From positions 361,236,257-361,300,256 of the forward strand of contig CM061142.1 of NCBI GenBank assembly GCA_030789695.1: a stretch of 64,000 nt of DNA, given 5' to 3'. Under the pieces are notes generated by a model. The model searched no databases, was not told the origin of the DNA, and saw only the letters and a list, made by a program, of their open reading frames with translations. The stretch comes from Scilla litardierei. Lineage: Eukaryota; Streptophyta; Magnoliopsida; Asparagales; Asparagaceae. Position numbers and translations under genes: made by a program. Shown here piece after piece: positions 1 to 10,610 of this stretch. Each line of letters opens with the position of its first letter. Position 1 is the first letter of the stretch.

Positions 1-905
1 GGCCATCTTCCTCTGCAGACTCTTTTGTTATGCGAGCAAAGCTGGTGATTATGTACATGGACAAGGCCCACACCAACAAAGCAACAAACATCAGGCAAAA
101 GGATAGCTCTATTGCAGTAAAGATCCCCAACGGCCCCTTCACCATCACCGGCTTCCTCCATGCCCCAAGACGACGGCTTAATTTTCCGCTGCAACCAATT
201 CAATAAACGAAACAAAGAAAGAACAAAAGAGAAATAAGATAGATAGCAAATATGATTATTTTTAAATCTGTGTTTATGTTTCACAGTGTTGCGCCCCAAC
301 AATAAGCACCCAGATCATCGTGGGCTCATCATGAACTTGGCTAGTGGAGTTGAAAAAAGAAAAAGTCGATGCACAAACGCGAACAATTCAATATTACAAG
401 GACAAAGAAAGAACAAAAGAGAAATAAGATAGATAGCAAATATGATTGTTTTTCTTTTCTTTGTTTTTATTTTTCACAGTATTGGTGGAGTTGAAAAAAG
501 GGAAGTCGATGCACAGACGCTTACGCTTGCACGTTATCGCCTCCGGTCTTCGTGAAGTGGAGATAAGCGCATCCGACAACAGAGATGAACAGGATTGGGA
601 AAGTGAATATCAATATGTTCGTCCCTGTAAGCAGTATCGATATGCACATGATCAACAAATAATCGTCTAAACTACTAGCTAGGTTAATATATATGTTTTT
701 ATGATATTGATACAAATTATTAACCTTGTCGCCCAAAATATGTGGAGTAGGTTGCCGACCGGAGATTCGGCGACCACTTGTTCCGGTAAGTGTTTGTGGG
801 CATCACGATCCAAATGAACAGCCAGCCCAAGAACACAAGGCCGAGCAACAGTTTCATCGCCTTTAAAATCATTAGCGAAGAAGCAGAAGTAGTCTTCTCT
901 CCCAT
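1..905 (-). CDS. FRO: Ferric reduction oxidase (FRO), 5' exons 1-3, partial
   Basis: FRO proteins are plasma-membrane or organellar ferric/cupric-chelate reductases that pass electrons from cytosolic NADPH through FAD and haem to Fe(III) outside. Exons read on the minus strand: exon 1 905-725 (ATG 905-903), exon 2 624-525, exon 3 188-1, which runs off the window. Both introns (724-625 and 524-189) have GT/AG ends, with donors GTTAAT and GTAAGC, and phases that match. Exon 1 encodes an N-terminal transmembrane helix (about residues 17-35) followed by the family-type MPTNTY and STYFG motifs. Exon 2 gives a second hydrophobic helix ending GCAYLH. Exon 3 starts with WRKPVMVKGPLGIF and a third helix ending SFARIT. 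About 156 of the usual roughly 700 residues are visible; haem-binding helices, FAD and NADPH domains would lie beyond position 1. No stop or frameshift is seen. The family call is by motif recognition; activity and the exact paralogue are unknown. Confidence 0.88.
211..523. repeat. Imperfect tandem duplication inside FRO intron 2
   Basis: A 46-base identical core occurs at 212-257 and 402-447, continuing into similar T-rich sequence ending in TTTCACAGT. A second block at 484-523, just inside the intron 2 donor, has a degraded copy at about 343-383. The intron has therefore grown by duplicating its own donor-proximal part; the donor of the extra copy is mutated. Confidence 0.8.
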
Positions 906-969
906 TTTTTTGTTGATCTTTTTCCGTATTGCGATGTGAACTTAAGCAGAGTGGGGAGATCTTGGTTCC

Positions 970-976
970 ATTTATA
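970..976 (-). promoter_or_regulatory. TATA box of the FRO gene
   Basis: The minus strand reads TATAAAT about 65 bases upstream of the FRO ATG, which predicts a short leader of roughly 30-40 nt. It sits in the right place and orientation for a plant core promoter. No iron-response element is claimed. Confidence 0.6.
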
Positions 977-1317
977 GAGAGTAGGAGGTGCGCAGCGGAA
1001 TGAAGGGACACCTAATAGAGGCACGATTCACGGCATGTGTGATCACTGCAGCTTGGTGCAACCTTGAGGTCAACCCCAAAATGGAAGCATCAAGTAGTTG
1101 ACACTCGTACTATAATTTCCAATTTGCATTGGGACCTCATTTTCATTATCCCTTTGCTTTCCTTCTCATTCACATTCATCCTCCTCATTTTTCTTTTTTC
1201 CTTTTTAATTTAAAAGCTTATTCTGCTTCGGTGGATGAGAAGGGGAAACGTACTTGTTGATGTGAAGATATGCTTGCTTGATAACAGTTTGATGCATATC
1301 GGCGGGCACGCATGAAC

Positions 1318-1515
1318 GGACAGAAATTCGACCGTTGTAGGCTACCAGCTGGCTGGTAATCGACTATCGTTATACAGGTATTCGACTACTAGATGTTGTA
1401 GTCGACTCCCTGAACACTAGTAGTCGACTACTTTCAGTCCAATAGGTCAGCCATGAGCAGGATGAATGGTAGTCGACTTCTATGATAGAGATAGTCGACT
1501 CATGAGTTAGGTGAC
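1318..1515. repeat. Cluster of GTCGAC palindromes, probable LTR relic
   Basis: Within 200 bases the motif TAGTCGACTA or near variants (GTAGTCGACT, TAGTCGACTT, TATTCGACTA) recurs about six times. A decayed version with CGACTACAGTAG and GTAGTCAACTAC lies at 19855-19935, and a CAGTCGACTG version at 45213-45480. Dense palindromes are known in LTRs of Sirevirus Copia elements, so a decayed LTR piece is likely. Its ends are not defined. Confidence 0.5.
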
Positions 1516-1982
1516 ATGTTTGCTCATCATCAAAACTATATTGGGTGACTCAAAATCCAACACAAAGTAGTTGTAAGATCCATATAATTATTATAATGCA
1601 TATAATCCAATTATATGAATTAAACAAATATTTACAATACAGTCATGTAAATAATTTATATGTATCGCATGCATGTTATTACAAAATATCACATGTAAGG
1701 AAAATTAAATATGCAGTAGGTCTCTGATAACACTATAAGTCAATAGGTCACATGTAAGAAAATTAATAATGTAGTAATAGTTTTACATTGATGATGAACT
1801 TATCATGATTCACAAGCCTCATCGTTGATCTCAAAATTTGTCCCAAATATTACCAATATATACTTGGGAGAATGAAAGGACAAAACTTTTACTTTGGTAG
1901 AATTGCCTTTTTACCTTAAAGAAATAGTTTTGAGGCTATTCAATTTCCTTGAATTTAAGAGAAAATACTATAAACTATTGGT

Positions 1983-2166
1983 TGTTGTGAGTTGAGGGAG
2001 GCCTTTGGCCTCCCCCCTCAACATCTCACCATAACTCCCCACTAACTTAGTGGGGAGTCCCTCGGACTCCTATTCTCTAAGTGAATATATATAGAGCCAT
2101 GGCTTGTGCCATGGCTACTCCTCATTTTAGAGTTTATTTTGTTCTTCTTCCAACTATCTCTTAACA
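1983..2166 (+). repeat. C1 5' LTR, hairpin-rich
   Basis: The LTR has TG...CA ends and a TATA box (TATATATAG, about 2085-2093). It is almost wholly made of self-complementary blocks: a GTGAG/TTGAG...GGAGGCC hairpin with a TTT loop (1987-2029), a 12-bp arm ACTCCCCACTAA with a 1-base spacer (2034-2058), GGAGTCC with a 3-base loop (2054-2070), and AGCCATGGC with a 4-base loop (2095-2116). The sequence CGTTATCAACTCG directly follows and is the primer-binding region, resembling a half-tRNA primer site. Confidence 0.9.
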
Positions 2167-2939
2167 CGTTATCAACTCGTTTGCTCTAAATTCTTTGAGC
2201 TTTTCGTCCCCTCTCCCTCAAAAATTAAACCACTACGCTCGAAGGAATCTATTGTTGCGGCAAAGCTTTGTGGGAATTTTTCTTTGGAGCGTATCAGGAG
2301 CGGAACTATCTACGGATTTTTATCACGATCTTCCCTAAATCTTTGATCTAGAGGTAATTTCTTTTCGAACACGTAGATACCTACAAAATATGGTAGACTA
2401 ATATTTTACAGATCCAATTCTATGGACTTGTATTAATCTACACCATTTTGATAATCATCATAATACCATCAGCAAAAAAAACATGCCAATGAACTAACGA
2501 TAAAGGCCAATGCTCAATAGCTTAAATGTTTGTTAAAAAAGTGATGCACATGCAATGCTACCAGAAATGGAAGTGATCAAATATATCCAATAAAATAGTC
2601 CAAATTCATGTTCTTAGCTAACAGATAACACTGTAGTGAACTATGATAAGATTGCATGTAATGGTAAAAAAAGATAGGAGAATGCAAACTTAGTGCACTT
2701 CAAACTTTTTCAAGTGACCTGGAAGATGAGAGTGCACGTGTGCAAATTACTCAGAGTAATTGCAATTTCATCTGTTAGTTGCATTGTCATTAATTCAATG
2801 TCATCCCCGACAGAGGGGGGATTCCTAGCGCCGACAGAGGGCTCTTCCCCGATTGTTTAGGGGATTCTGGGTCTGGGGGACTTTTCACATTCCCTTAAAA
2901 ATTTGTTTGAAGGCTTCTTTTCAATTAAATTTTTTAAAT

Positions 2940-3440
2940 TACAGTCCATGGGCCTGCATCCCAATTGTTTGACTGTTGATTAGGCCTGAAGCCTACTACA
3001 TAAATTAATTCATTTTGTCTAGTTATTTGGGCCTGAAGCCTAGATAATTTAAATTGCTAATTAAAATGATTATCATTTTGCTTATGAGCCTACATCTCAT
3101 ATTAGAATAATAATTAATTTTGTGTTCTAATTTGGGCCTGCAGACCATTTCATGACAATGCATATAAGTTTTATGGGCCAGCAGCCCCATTCAGATTATT
3201 AATTAATTTTGATTTCTCAATTGGGCCAGCAGCCCAGTTAATCCAATTGCAAACTTAATATGTTAATTAAAATTTCGCAAATGGGCCTTAAGCCCAAATA
3301 TTAATTTACTTTGGCGTATTGGGCTACAAGCCGAGTTAATAAAATTTCTTATTTAAATGATTAATATTTGACTTATGGGCCTGCAGCCCCATTCAAAATA
3401 TTAATTTATTTTAATTCTTTGTTATAAGCCTGTCGCGTCA
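2940..3440. repeat. C1 leader minisatellite of GGGCC...GCCC hairpins
   Basis: About eleven degenerate units recur every 35-58 bases (near 2948, 2981, 3027, 3083, 3133, 3174, 3223, 3281, 3319, 3376 and 3424). Each has a core such as TGGGCCTGAAGCCTA, TGGGCCAGCAGCCCA or TGGGCCTGCAGCCCC in an AATTAATT background. The cores are inverted repeats able to form small stem-loops. TGGGCY is also the plant site II promoter element. Confidence 0.8.
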
Positions 3441-3629
3441 TATTGCTAAAATTATAACACTCTTGCATTATTATTAATTTATGGAATATTAGGATTTTTT
3501 CAAAATATAATTATCTTAAGGATCCTGCGACTGCTCTACCGTTAGTTAACTAACCTAACGGTGTATGACGTCTCCCCGTGGTCCAAGAGATTATTATATT
3601 TTCTAGCCTTTTTCCATTTAATATATGCA

Positions 3630-3777
3630 TGTTGTGAACGGTTATTTAACCGTAGTTGGGTGAGATTCTGGGTTATCCTAGAGATAGGCCCATATCATTG
3701 TAAGCCCATATCTGTATTCCCCAATTACCTATAAATAAAGAGCTGGGGGCTCCTCCCCCAGTAGTTGATTCATAACA
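3630..3777 (+). repeat. C2 5' LTR and primer-binding region
   Basis: TATA box TATAAATA at 3730-3737. Hairpins: ACGGTTA with a TT loop at 3638-3653, right after TGTTGTGA, and CTGGGGG with a 5-base loop at 3743-3761, just after the TATA box. The LTR is followed by CGTTATCAGCACG, a primer-binding motif seen after many short-LTR plant Copia LTRs and probably a half-tRNA site. Confidence 0.9.
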
Positions 3778-4174
3778 CGTTATCAGCACGAATCTCTAAA
3801 ATTTTTCCACAAATTTTTTTTCCGTTCGTTGCGAAGGCGAAGGCGAAGGCGAGACGGTAGATCCACGAGCGCGGTGCAAGGCTTCCTCCATCAAGGGTCG
3901 TCATCCGCGTAGGGCTTCGAGCAACCGTCGCTATATCCGGAGGACGGATATAGAGGTAAAAATACTAAAAAATGATATTTTTAATCATACGAATGATTAC
4001 CCCTCCCCTAGATCTCGCAAGATCGTCATGGGGATTCATCGTCGCCTTGAAAACGACGGATTTTTCATCCCAAAAACTCAATTTTTAGGGTAAAAACCCT
4101 AATTTTGAACCCTCCGGCGGCTACCCGTCACCGGACCCCCCAAAACCCTCCCCTCGCCGGAAAACCCCCCCACC

Positions 4175-4570
4175 ACCATGGCCGCCTCCCCCTGCAGGGG
4201 GGGCGGCCCCCGCCGCCGCCCCTGCAGGGGGCGGCGGCCCCCGTGCCCGCCTCCCCCTGCAGGGGGGGCGGCCCCCTTGGCCGCCTCCCCCTGCAGGGGG
4301 GGCGGCCCCCGCCGCCGCCCCTGCAGGGGGGGCGGCCCCCGCGGCCGCCTCCCCCTGCAGGGGGGGCGGCCCCCGCCGCCCCTCCTGCAGGGGGCGGCGG
4401 CCCTCGAGGCCGCGCCCCCCTGTAGGGGGGCGGCCCCGGCCGCTCCCCCCTGCGGGGGGGGGGGGGGGGGGGGGGCGGCCTCCGCGGCCGCGCCCCCCTG
4501 CGGGGGGCGGCGGCGCCGGCCGCGCCCCCCCCTGCAGGGGGGGCGGCGGCGGCGCCGGCCCCCCCAACGA
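4175..4570. repeat. GC-rich CCCCCTGCAGGGGG array in the C2 leader
   Basis: About a dozen units centre on the palindrome CCCCTGCAGGGG flanked by GCCGCC and GCGGCC, spaced about 25-35 bases, plus an uninterrupted G run of about 22 near 4449-4472. The local base composition is extreme compared with the AT-rich surroundings. Long open frames on both strands here are composition artefacts. C1 has no counterpart at this place in its leader. Confidence 0.85.
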
Positions 4571-4599
4571 AACCCTAAAGGCAAAAAAAAAATTCAGAT

Positions 4600-4812
4600 C
4601 TGTGGGCCTGAAGCCCACAGCAGACCTGTGGGCTTCAGGCCCACAGAATTCAAAAAAAAAAATTCCAGATCTGTGGGCCTGAAGCCCACAGCAGATCTGT
4701 GGGCCTGAAGCCCACAGCAGATCTGTGGGCTTCAAGCCCACAGATTTCAAAAAAAAAAAAGAAGCCTATGGGCCTGAAGCCCATAAGCCGACTGCGGGCT
4801 TCAGACCCGCAT
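4600..4812. repeat. C2 leader array of perfect GGGC-CTGAA-GCCC hairpins
   Basis: Seven hairpins in about 210 bases. Five have the 8-bp stem CTGTGGGC closing a CTGAA, TTCAG or TTCAA loop (4600-4620, 4626-4646, 4671-4691, 4697-4717, 4723-4743). Two are variants (near 4765-4785 and 4789-4812). Oligo-A runs and repeated AGATCTGTGG link them. The core is the same as in the C1 leader minisatellite. Confidence 0.85.
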
Positions 4813-5410
4813 GCTGTTTTATCTGAAAGAAAAAAAAATTGGGGGAGGCAAAGGCTATTAACAAGCCTTAAAAGGCAACTTGTTAGCCTAAAAATTAATT
4901 TAAAAAGGGGATTTAAGGGCAAAATATTCGTGAAAAATCACGATAAATTACGGGACAAATACCGGGCAGACGAGGACTTTTTGGGGATTCTTGGGGGGGC
5001 TTTTGGGATGATGAGGAAAACTTTTTCCTCTGACAACGAAAATGTTTATTTTGGGCTCTTAATCAATTTAATTGATTAAACCCATTCAATTTACAACCTT
5101 TGCATTGTGATGATTTTTTTCTGCAAAAATCATATTTACATGCTTTGCATCTCTGGTATATTCTGTTGGATATTATATGCGTGGTTGTGCATTGTATTTA
5201 AAACTTAATAAATAAAAAGATCATGCGACCGCTCTGCCGTTAGTAACCTAACGGTGTATGACGTTGCCCAGTGGTCCAATAATTATTAAGTGTTTAAATT
5301 ATTTATCAATCTCTGCGAATATTAAATGCCTGTGATGCCTGTGATGAAAATGTATGATGAAAATGTTGATGAGCACAATATTTCTGCATGAATTGCTAAA
5401 TGTGGTTTTT

Positions 5411-5667
5411 GGATCGGCCGTTTAGTCCCACAGTTTATTTCCCGCACTTTTCTTTTATTTTTGAGAGAAATTGTAGTGAGGAATTTATGTAAATGTCAAA
5501 GAAAGAAGACCAACTTCCATGAAGACGGAGGCCACGCTTGAAGATGGAGATATCATATGGGACCCACGGGGTTTCCAAAGTTGTATTTTCATTTTCTTTA
5601 AGCTGCAAATTTGTATAATTTGGACTGTGGACTTTTTTGGACTCTTTCTCGTGGGACTGGCCGATCC
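5411..5667 (+). other. Conserved leader domain closed by GGATCGGCC/GGCCGATCC
   Basis: The arm GGATCGGCC (5411-5419) is exactly complementary to GGCCGATCC (5659-5667). The roughly 240 bases between them align with the C1 leader at 10704-10944, including TTTATTTTTGAGAGAA, ATGAAGACGGAGGCCA and the GGGTTTCCAAA block. Lying just before gag, it may be a structured RNA domain (packaging, dimerisation or translation). That function is inference. Confidence 0.55.
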
Positions 5668-5761
5668 ACACATTTAGTTTTTCGTTAAATATTGCCTCCG
5701 CATGAAAATGTTTTCTCTGAATTAATTATTCATTCATGCATGTTTGTGCTCTGCTAGATAA

Positions 5762-6697
5762 ATGGCTAATATTGCAAGCGTTAATTTCGAAGTACTGGAA
5801 GCATCAGGTAGAAACTATCTAAGCTGGCAGCTAGATGTAAAGTTTCACCTGCGGGCAAAGACCCTCATCGCTGCTGTGACTGAAAAAGAAAATGTTAGCG
5901 ATATAGAGAAGGCGCAAGCCATCATCTATATTCGCCGCCATGTGGACAAGACCTTAAAGGCTGAATACCTTACGGTCGAAGATCCACTTGAGCTATGGAC
6001 TGCCCTTGAGGACATGTATAAACATCAGAAAGATGTTATACTCCCAAGGGCACGATACGAGTGGGAGAACCTGAGACTGCAGGACTTAAAGTCCGTTGCT
6101 GAGTACAACTCAGCACTTTTTAGCATCACCGCACGCCTGAAGTTGTGTGGTGAAAAAGTCTCAGAAAATCGCATGCTGGAAAAGACGTATACGTCCTTCC
6201 ATGAAAAGATGCGATACTCATGCAGCAATACCGTGAACGCAAGTTCACCAACTATTCCGAGCTGCTGTCATGTTTACTCATGGCCGAGCAAAACAGAGAG
6301 CTTCTTCTCTCCACTCACAATATACGCTCCCCGGCACTGCCCCCCACCAGAAGCTCACTATTCCTTTTCCTTCAATAAGAAGAGAGATAATAAAAGAAAA
6401 GAAAGACCACAGAAGGGGGGGTCAACAGTATAATGCCAAGGGCCATGAACAACAGTAGCGAAATAATGAAAGTAAGCGGAAGTTCACGAGGCACGGAAAT
6501 AACAAAAATAGAAATGATATACCCCCACCCAAGAGGGAATGGGAAGACCAGTGCCAAAATTGTGGCATGAAAGGCCATTGGTCCAGAGTGTGCCGAACTC
6601 CGCATCATCTCCTGGATTTGTATAAAGAGAACAAGAAAAATAAAGCTGAAACAAACCTGATGACATCTGATGCTCCAGTTAAGTTTTTCAGCTGACA
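5762..6697 (+). pseudogene. C2 gag, frameshifted
   Basis: The capsid-type N-terminal part is open from the ATG at 5762 for about 150 codons and contains the SWQLDVKFHL and YEWENLRLQD type motifs of Copia UBN2-like Gag. A frameshift near 6210 moves the rest to another frame (readable around 6270-6458). The nucleocapsid knuckle C-X2-C-X4-H-X4-C is intact at 6552-6593, followed by the SRVCRTP signature. Gag packages element RNA in cytoplasmic particles; this copy cannot make the full protein. Confidence 0.85.
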
Positions 6698-6889
6698 ACT
6701 TCGAAAATAATGACATGCTTGACTAGCATTTACTTTTATCTTAGCAAATTGTTTAGAACATCTCACGTTATGAGAGCTTTTGTATTACGCAATCTGTTTT
6801 GATTGAAAAATTTTAGTAGACAATATATGAATATGTCTATCTGAATATGCATGTACATTTATGTTTCATCTTTTGAAACTGCTCTCATA

Positions 6890-9800
6890 AATAATTAGTA
6901 GACAATAAACACGTACGATCTTTTTCAATACAAAGCCCAATACCAGGGCTATATTGAAGATCCAGGGAATGCAACACTGTTGCCCCCAAACGACACAAAA
7001 ATAAAGGATGCACTAATCCCTCCGAATTCCAAAAGAAACTTTCTAAGTTTCAAAGACATCCGTTTCAACGGATCCCACTTGGAAACAGCAAATGTAAATG
7101 AAAAATTACCGTATGCAACGTCTCAAGAAAAGGAGTAAAATCCACACTTGAACGTTTTGAGAGCCTTATAGGCCTCTACCATACGAAGATTCGGAGAAAG
7201 GAAGCAGAATTAAAAGGAGCACCTGAAGTGCCCTACATCAGCCGAGTTTTTACTCTGGCATGATGGACTTGGCCAACCTGGATTTGTGATGATGCACAGC
7301 ATCTTATCCTATGGGTATGATTTGAAGAACCAGAAGATTCTTCAGAAGGGAAAATTCCCTCGCATCCCTTACTATAAGGGAAGATTAATTACAAGGCCAT
7401 CTCCACGAAAAGTTGAAAAAGGATCTCCACGCTTCCTCAAAAAGAATACAAGGAGACAAATGTGGATAAAATCCACCACCCATAGTGGGCTATTTTGGTA
7501 CTTCATTGTACTGATAAATGCATCCTCAGAACATTCGTACGTATGTCTACTACAAGACCCGCAACTTAGCTTTTCCAAAGCTATTGGCACAAGAATAAAA
7601 ATGTTGCGGGCACATTTCCCAGACAATAAAATGTTGTAAATAAGTCTGGTTAATGTTGGGAAATATACCTCAGTCTTTTCAAGAGTACTGCCAATCAACG
7701 GGAATTGAAAATGAACATACAAGTGCCGCATGTTCATACCCAAAATGGGTCGGCAGGGTCACTGAAAAGTAGACTCCAAAGGACTGAACGTCCATTAAAT
7801 CCCGATTGCCTATGGATGCATGGGGACATGCAAACTCTGCATGCTGCATTGTAAATGAAAATAAGACCCTCTGGAGGTCAGAGTCTCCAATGCAACTTGC
7901 ATATGGAATGCCACCGAACATTTCTCATCCGAGAATCTTCGGTCGCGCAGTCTTAAATCCCCATTGCACCACCAAAGAGGACCAAAACGGTACTCAACGT
8001 CGCCTAGGTATCCATGCAGGGTTTGACTCACCCTCACTTATAAGATACCTAGAACCCCAAACGGGGGACGTAATTAAGGCACACCTTGAAGACTGTGATC
8101 TCGATGAGACGAGTTTCCCAAAAAATAGGCCCAGATACTGGAAAATCTGGCGCGAAGAAAATTATAACGTGGGATACAAACAGTTTGACCCACTATGATC
8201 CGGTAACAATACAATGTGTAGATGAGATCCAGAAGATCTTCCACACAGAGAACACTGTTCACTAATTACCGGAATCATTTATTGACAACCAGAAGATTGT
8301 CAGATCACACATCCCTGCTGCAAAAACTCCAGCTAGGATTGACATCCCCGAGAATGGATGCAATCCACCAGTAGCAGAAGTGGCTGATCCTCAACAGAAA
8401 AGAGGCAGACCACCAGGCTCCTAGGACAAGAAACTCCTGGAGACCTTAAGACAATACTACCACAGGACAATGAGCTCCTGTCCACACCATCACCCTTCCC
8501 GGAATCCACTGCAGAGGAATTGCCGGGAAAAAGTGAAATTAAGTAAATGTTGTACGTACTGGGGAGGTGTTGGACAGATAGAACATAAATTGTCGACAAT
8601 GTATTCACGTATCATATTGCCATATACATCGCAATGGCGATGATGTTTGTAAATTATCGTTCCACACTCCGTTGCTAGAAGGCAAACGTAGAGATTGGCC
8701 AAAATGTGGAACGTGGCAATAGAAGATGAGCTGGACTCACTTATGAAACGTGGAATGTTCGGACCTGAAGTCCAGACACCAAAAGGTGTCAAACCTGTGG
8801 ATAAAACAAAGTATTGCAAACATAAGAAAAATAAATACAAAATCGTATGCTATACGGTACAACCTATAGCCCAAGGAAAATTTCGCTGAAACTAGGGATC
8901 GAACAAATTCAAATGAGCATGTCTCATAAATGATGCATCAGTCTCCCTAAGTTATCAAAAGCGAATACCTTACGATTTGGCGAAGGAAAATTTTGGATAT
9001 GCTGTTATTGGATGTTGTGACGGCGTACCTTCGTGGATATCTTATAAAGATAATTTCCACATTTCCTTAAAATGCCTGAATAGACTTCGGGACGTCTATT
9101 CAAGAAAAACAATAAGTATAAATAAATGTACAACCAAGAGAATCATTTGACAAGTCAATGATTCATACTGAAGGTTGTCTTTGCATCTGTGCAAAGAACA
9201 GGATTAGAGATCTTAGTTGTAGACAACTAACATCTCATCGGATCTCCTGAAGAGAAAACCGAAATAAATGTAAAAGCCTGACTTTTAAACATGAAATAAA
9301 AAGACCTAGGCAAATATAAAGTCATGGCTCATAGAATCCTGTTACAAACGCCCAGAAGTGCGTTGGAGATATTATAAGGACCATTGTCATCCAAAGTACA
9401 CCTACGGTGTTACACTTACTGGATGAACAAAAAGAACCCTTCCGATCGCTGGAAGAGGGGGAGGATATAACTGGTCCTAAAGTCCCTTATCTTAGTGCAA
9501 TCATGCACTCCTGGCTAACTGCATGTGTCCCGGTATAGCAATTGCAGTAAACTCATTAGCCAGAGATAGTTGGCACCTAAAAAGGGCCATTAGACCTGAG
9601 TTAAGCCTTCTGCGCTTCCTCCAAGGGTCGAAATATTTGGACTTACAAAATGTAGTAGCATCATCCAATGTTTATGCAAATGCAGGTTTCAGGTCCAGTC
9701 CCTATGCTGAGAAATCACAGAACGGGTACCCACAGTGGGATGGCCATCCCCTGCAGATCTGCAAAGCAACTTATGAAGGCAGCATCATCCTATCATTCCG

Positions 9801-9990
9801 AGATCCTCACCATTCCAGAATCACACCAATGGTGTATTTGAGGGCGCCTGGTGGTACATCACATCCCAGTGACGACTGGGATAGAGGCTGGTTCTGTGGA
9901 GCTAACCATATAGTCTGAAGACCACATCAGAGGCGACGAAACTTAGCAACTTCTCCAGAGTTTCTGGATTCAGCAGCTGCTTGATGGTGA
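6890..9990 (+). pseudogene. C2 pol remnants (protease, integrase, RT, RNase H)
   Basis: Order is recognisable but frames are broken throughout. An integrase-like zinc-binding stretch lies near 7250 and an integrase core relic at 7430-7640 (homologous to C1 at 12676-12870). An RT start relic (MWNVAIEDELDSLMKRG) lies at 8700-8750. An RNase H entry relic with GPKVPYLSAI lies near 9470-9520. Many stops and frameshifts; no catalytic motif set survives in one frame. Confidence 0.7.
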
Positions 9991-10084
9991 CAAAATTTGT
10001 AATCTGTGTACATTTTCGGAATATTGTAAATAGGAGTGATGAGATAAGCCTAAGAGATCTGAAAGCCTAAGAGCTTTTACAGAT

Positions 10085-10440
10085 CAGGGGGAGTTGAGGG
10101 AATTTGTACTCTTTTCCCTTAGCTATGGTTTTTCCCACTGGGTTTTCCATAGCCAAAGGTTTTAACGAGGCAAATCAAATCAACTCTGGATCCCGAAGTA
10201 TCCACCACTCTGTGACGCTCAGAATCCAGAAGTATTCATGAGCAGAGTCACTTGTACAAATCAGGGGGAGTTAAAGAACGTTTGCACTCTTTTTCCTTAA
10301 CTATGGTTTTTCCCACTGGGTTTTCCATAGCTAGAGGTTTTAACGAGGCAAATCTCACCAACTCAGGATCCTGAAGTATCCACCCCATGTGAGACTCTTA
10401 TACGCTCAGAATCCTGAAGCATTCACGAGCAGAGTCCACA
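10085..10440 (+). repeat. Tandem duplication in the C2 3' UTR
   Basis: Two copies of a roughly 175-base unit (starting near 10081 and 10257) each contain CAGGGGGAGTT, a CTTTTTCCCT run, TTTTTCCCACTGGGTTTTCC and TTTTAACGAGGCAAAT. C1 has only one copy, at 14940-15120. This 3' UTR block is characteristic of several plant Copia groups. The extra purine-rich CAGGGGGAG copies are potential second polypurine tracts. Confidence 0.8.
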
Positions 10441-10462
10441 CCTATGGCTGGATAAGGGGGAG

Positions 10463-10610
10463 TGTTGTGAACGGTTATTTAACCGTAGTTGGGTGAGATT
10501 CTGGGCTATCCTAGAGATATGCCCATATCATTGTAAGCCCATATCTGTATTCCCCAATTACCTATAAATAAAGAGCTGGGGGCTCCTCCCCCAGTAGTTG
10601 ATTCATAACA
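10463..10610 (+). repeat. C2 3' LTR
   Basis: Near-identical to 3630-3777 with the same hairpins, and followed by the ATGCA duplication. Confidence 0.93.

Larger units (their letters stand above)
906..1982. other. Intergenic stretch upstream of FRO
   Basis: No gene is recognised. It holds the FRO core promoter at its left end, a palindrome cluster at 1318-1515 and AT-rich sequence up to the C1 target site TTGGT at 1978-1982. Confidence 0.6.
3630..10610 (+). mobile_element. Copia LTR retrotransposon C2, nested in C1
   Basis: LTRs of 148 bp (3630-3777 and 10463-10610) start TGTTGTGAACGG and end GATTCATAACA. TSD ATGCA is perfect (3625-3629 and 10611-10615). A polypurine tract (ATAAGGGGGAG) abuts the 3' LTR. 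Gag, leader and 3' UTR resemble those of C1, so C1 and C2 are related families. Gag has one frameshift and pol many stops. Its insertion into C1 makes it the younger event. Confidence 0.93.

Noticed and set aside
4099..4750. Long overlapping open frames on both strands (up to about 209 codons) in the GC-rich leader
   Set aside because: They arise from stop-poor GC repeats; the products are Pro/Gly/Arg/Ala repeats with no domain, and several frames are open at once.
5435..5671. Minus-strand frame similar to the frame at 10744-10947, possibly a conserved antisense protein
   Set aside because: The similarity follows from the conserved plus-strand leader sequence; the frames differ in length and there is no motif. 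The conserved RNA domain is the better explanation.
7286..7639. Separate small gene in C2
   Set aside because: It is a frameshifted piece of the integrase region, matching C1 at 12676-12870.
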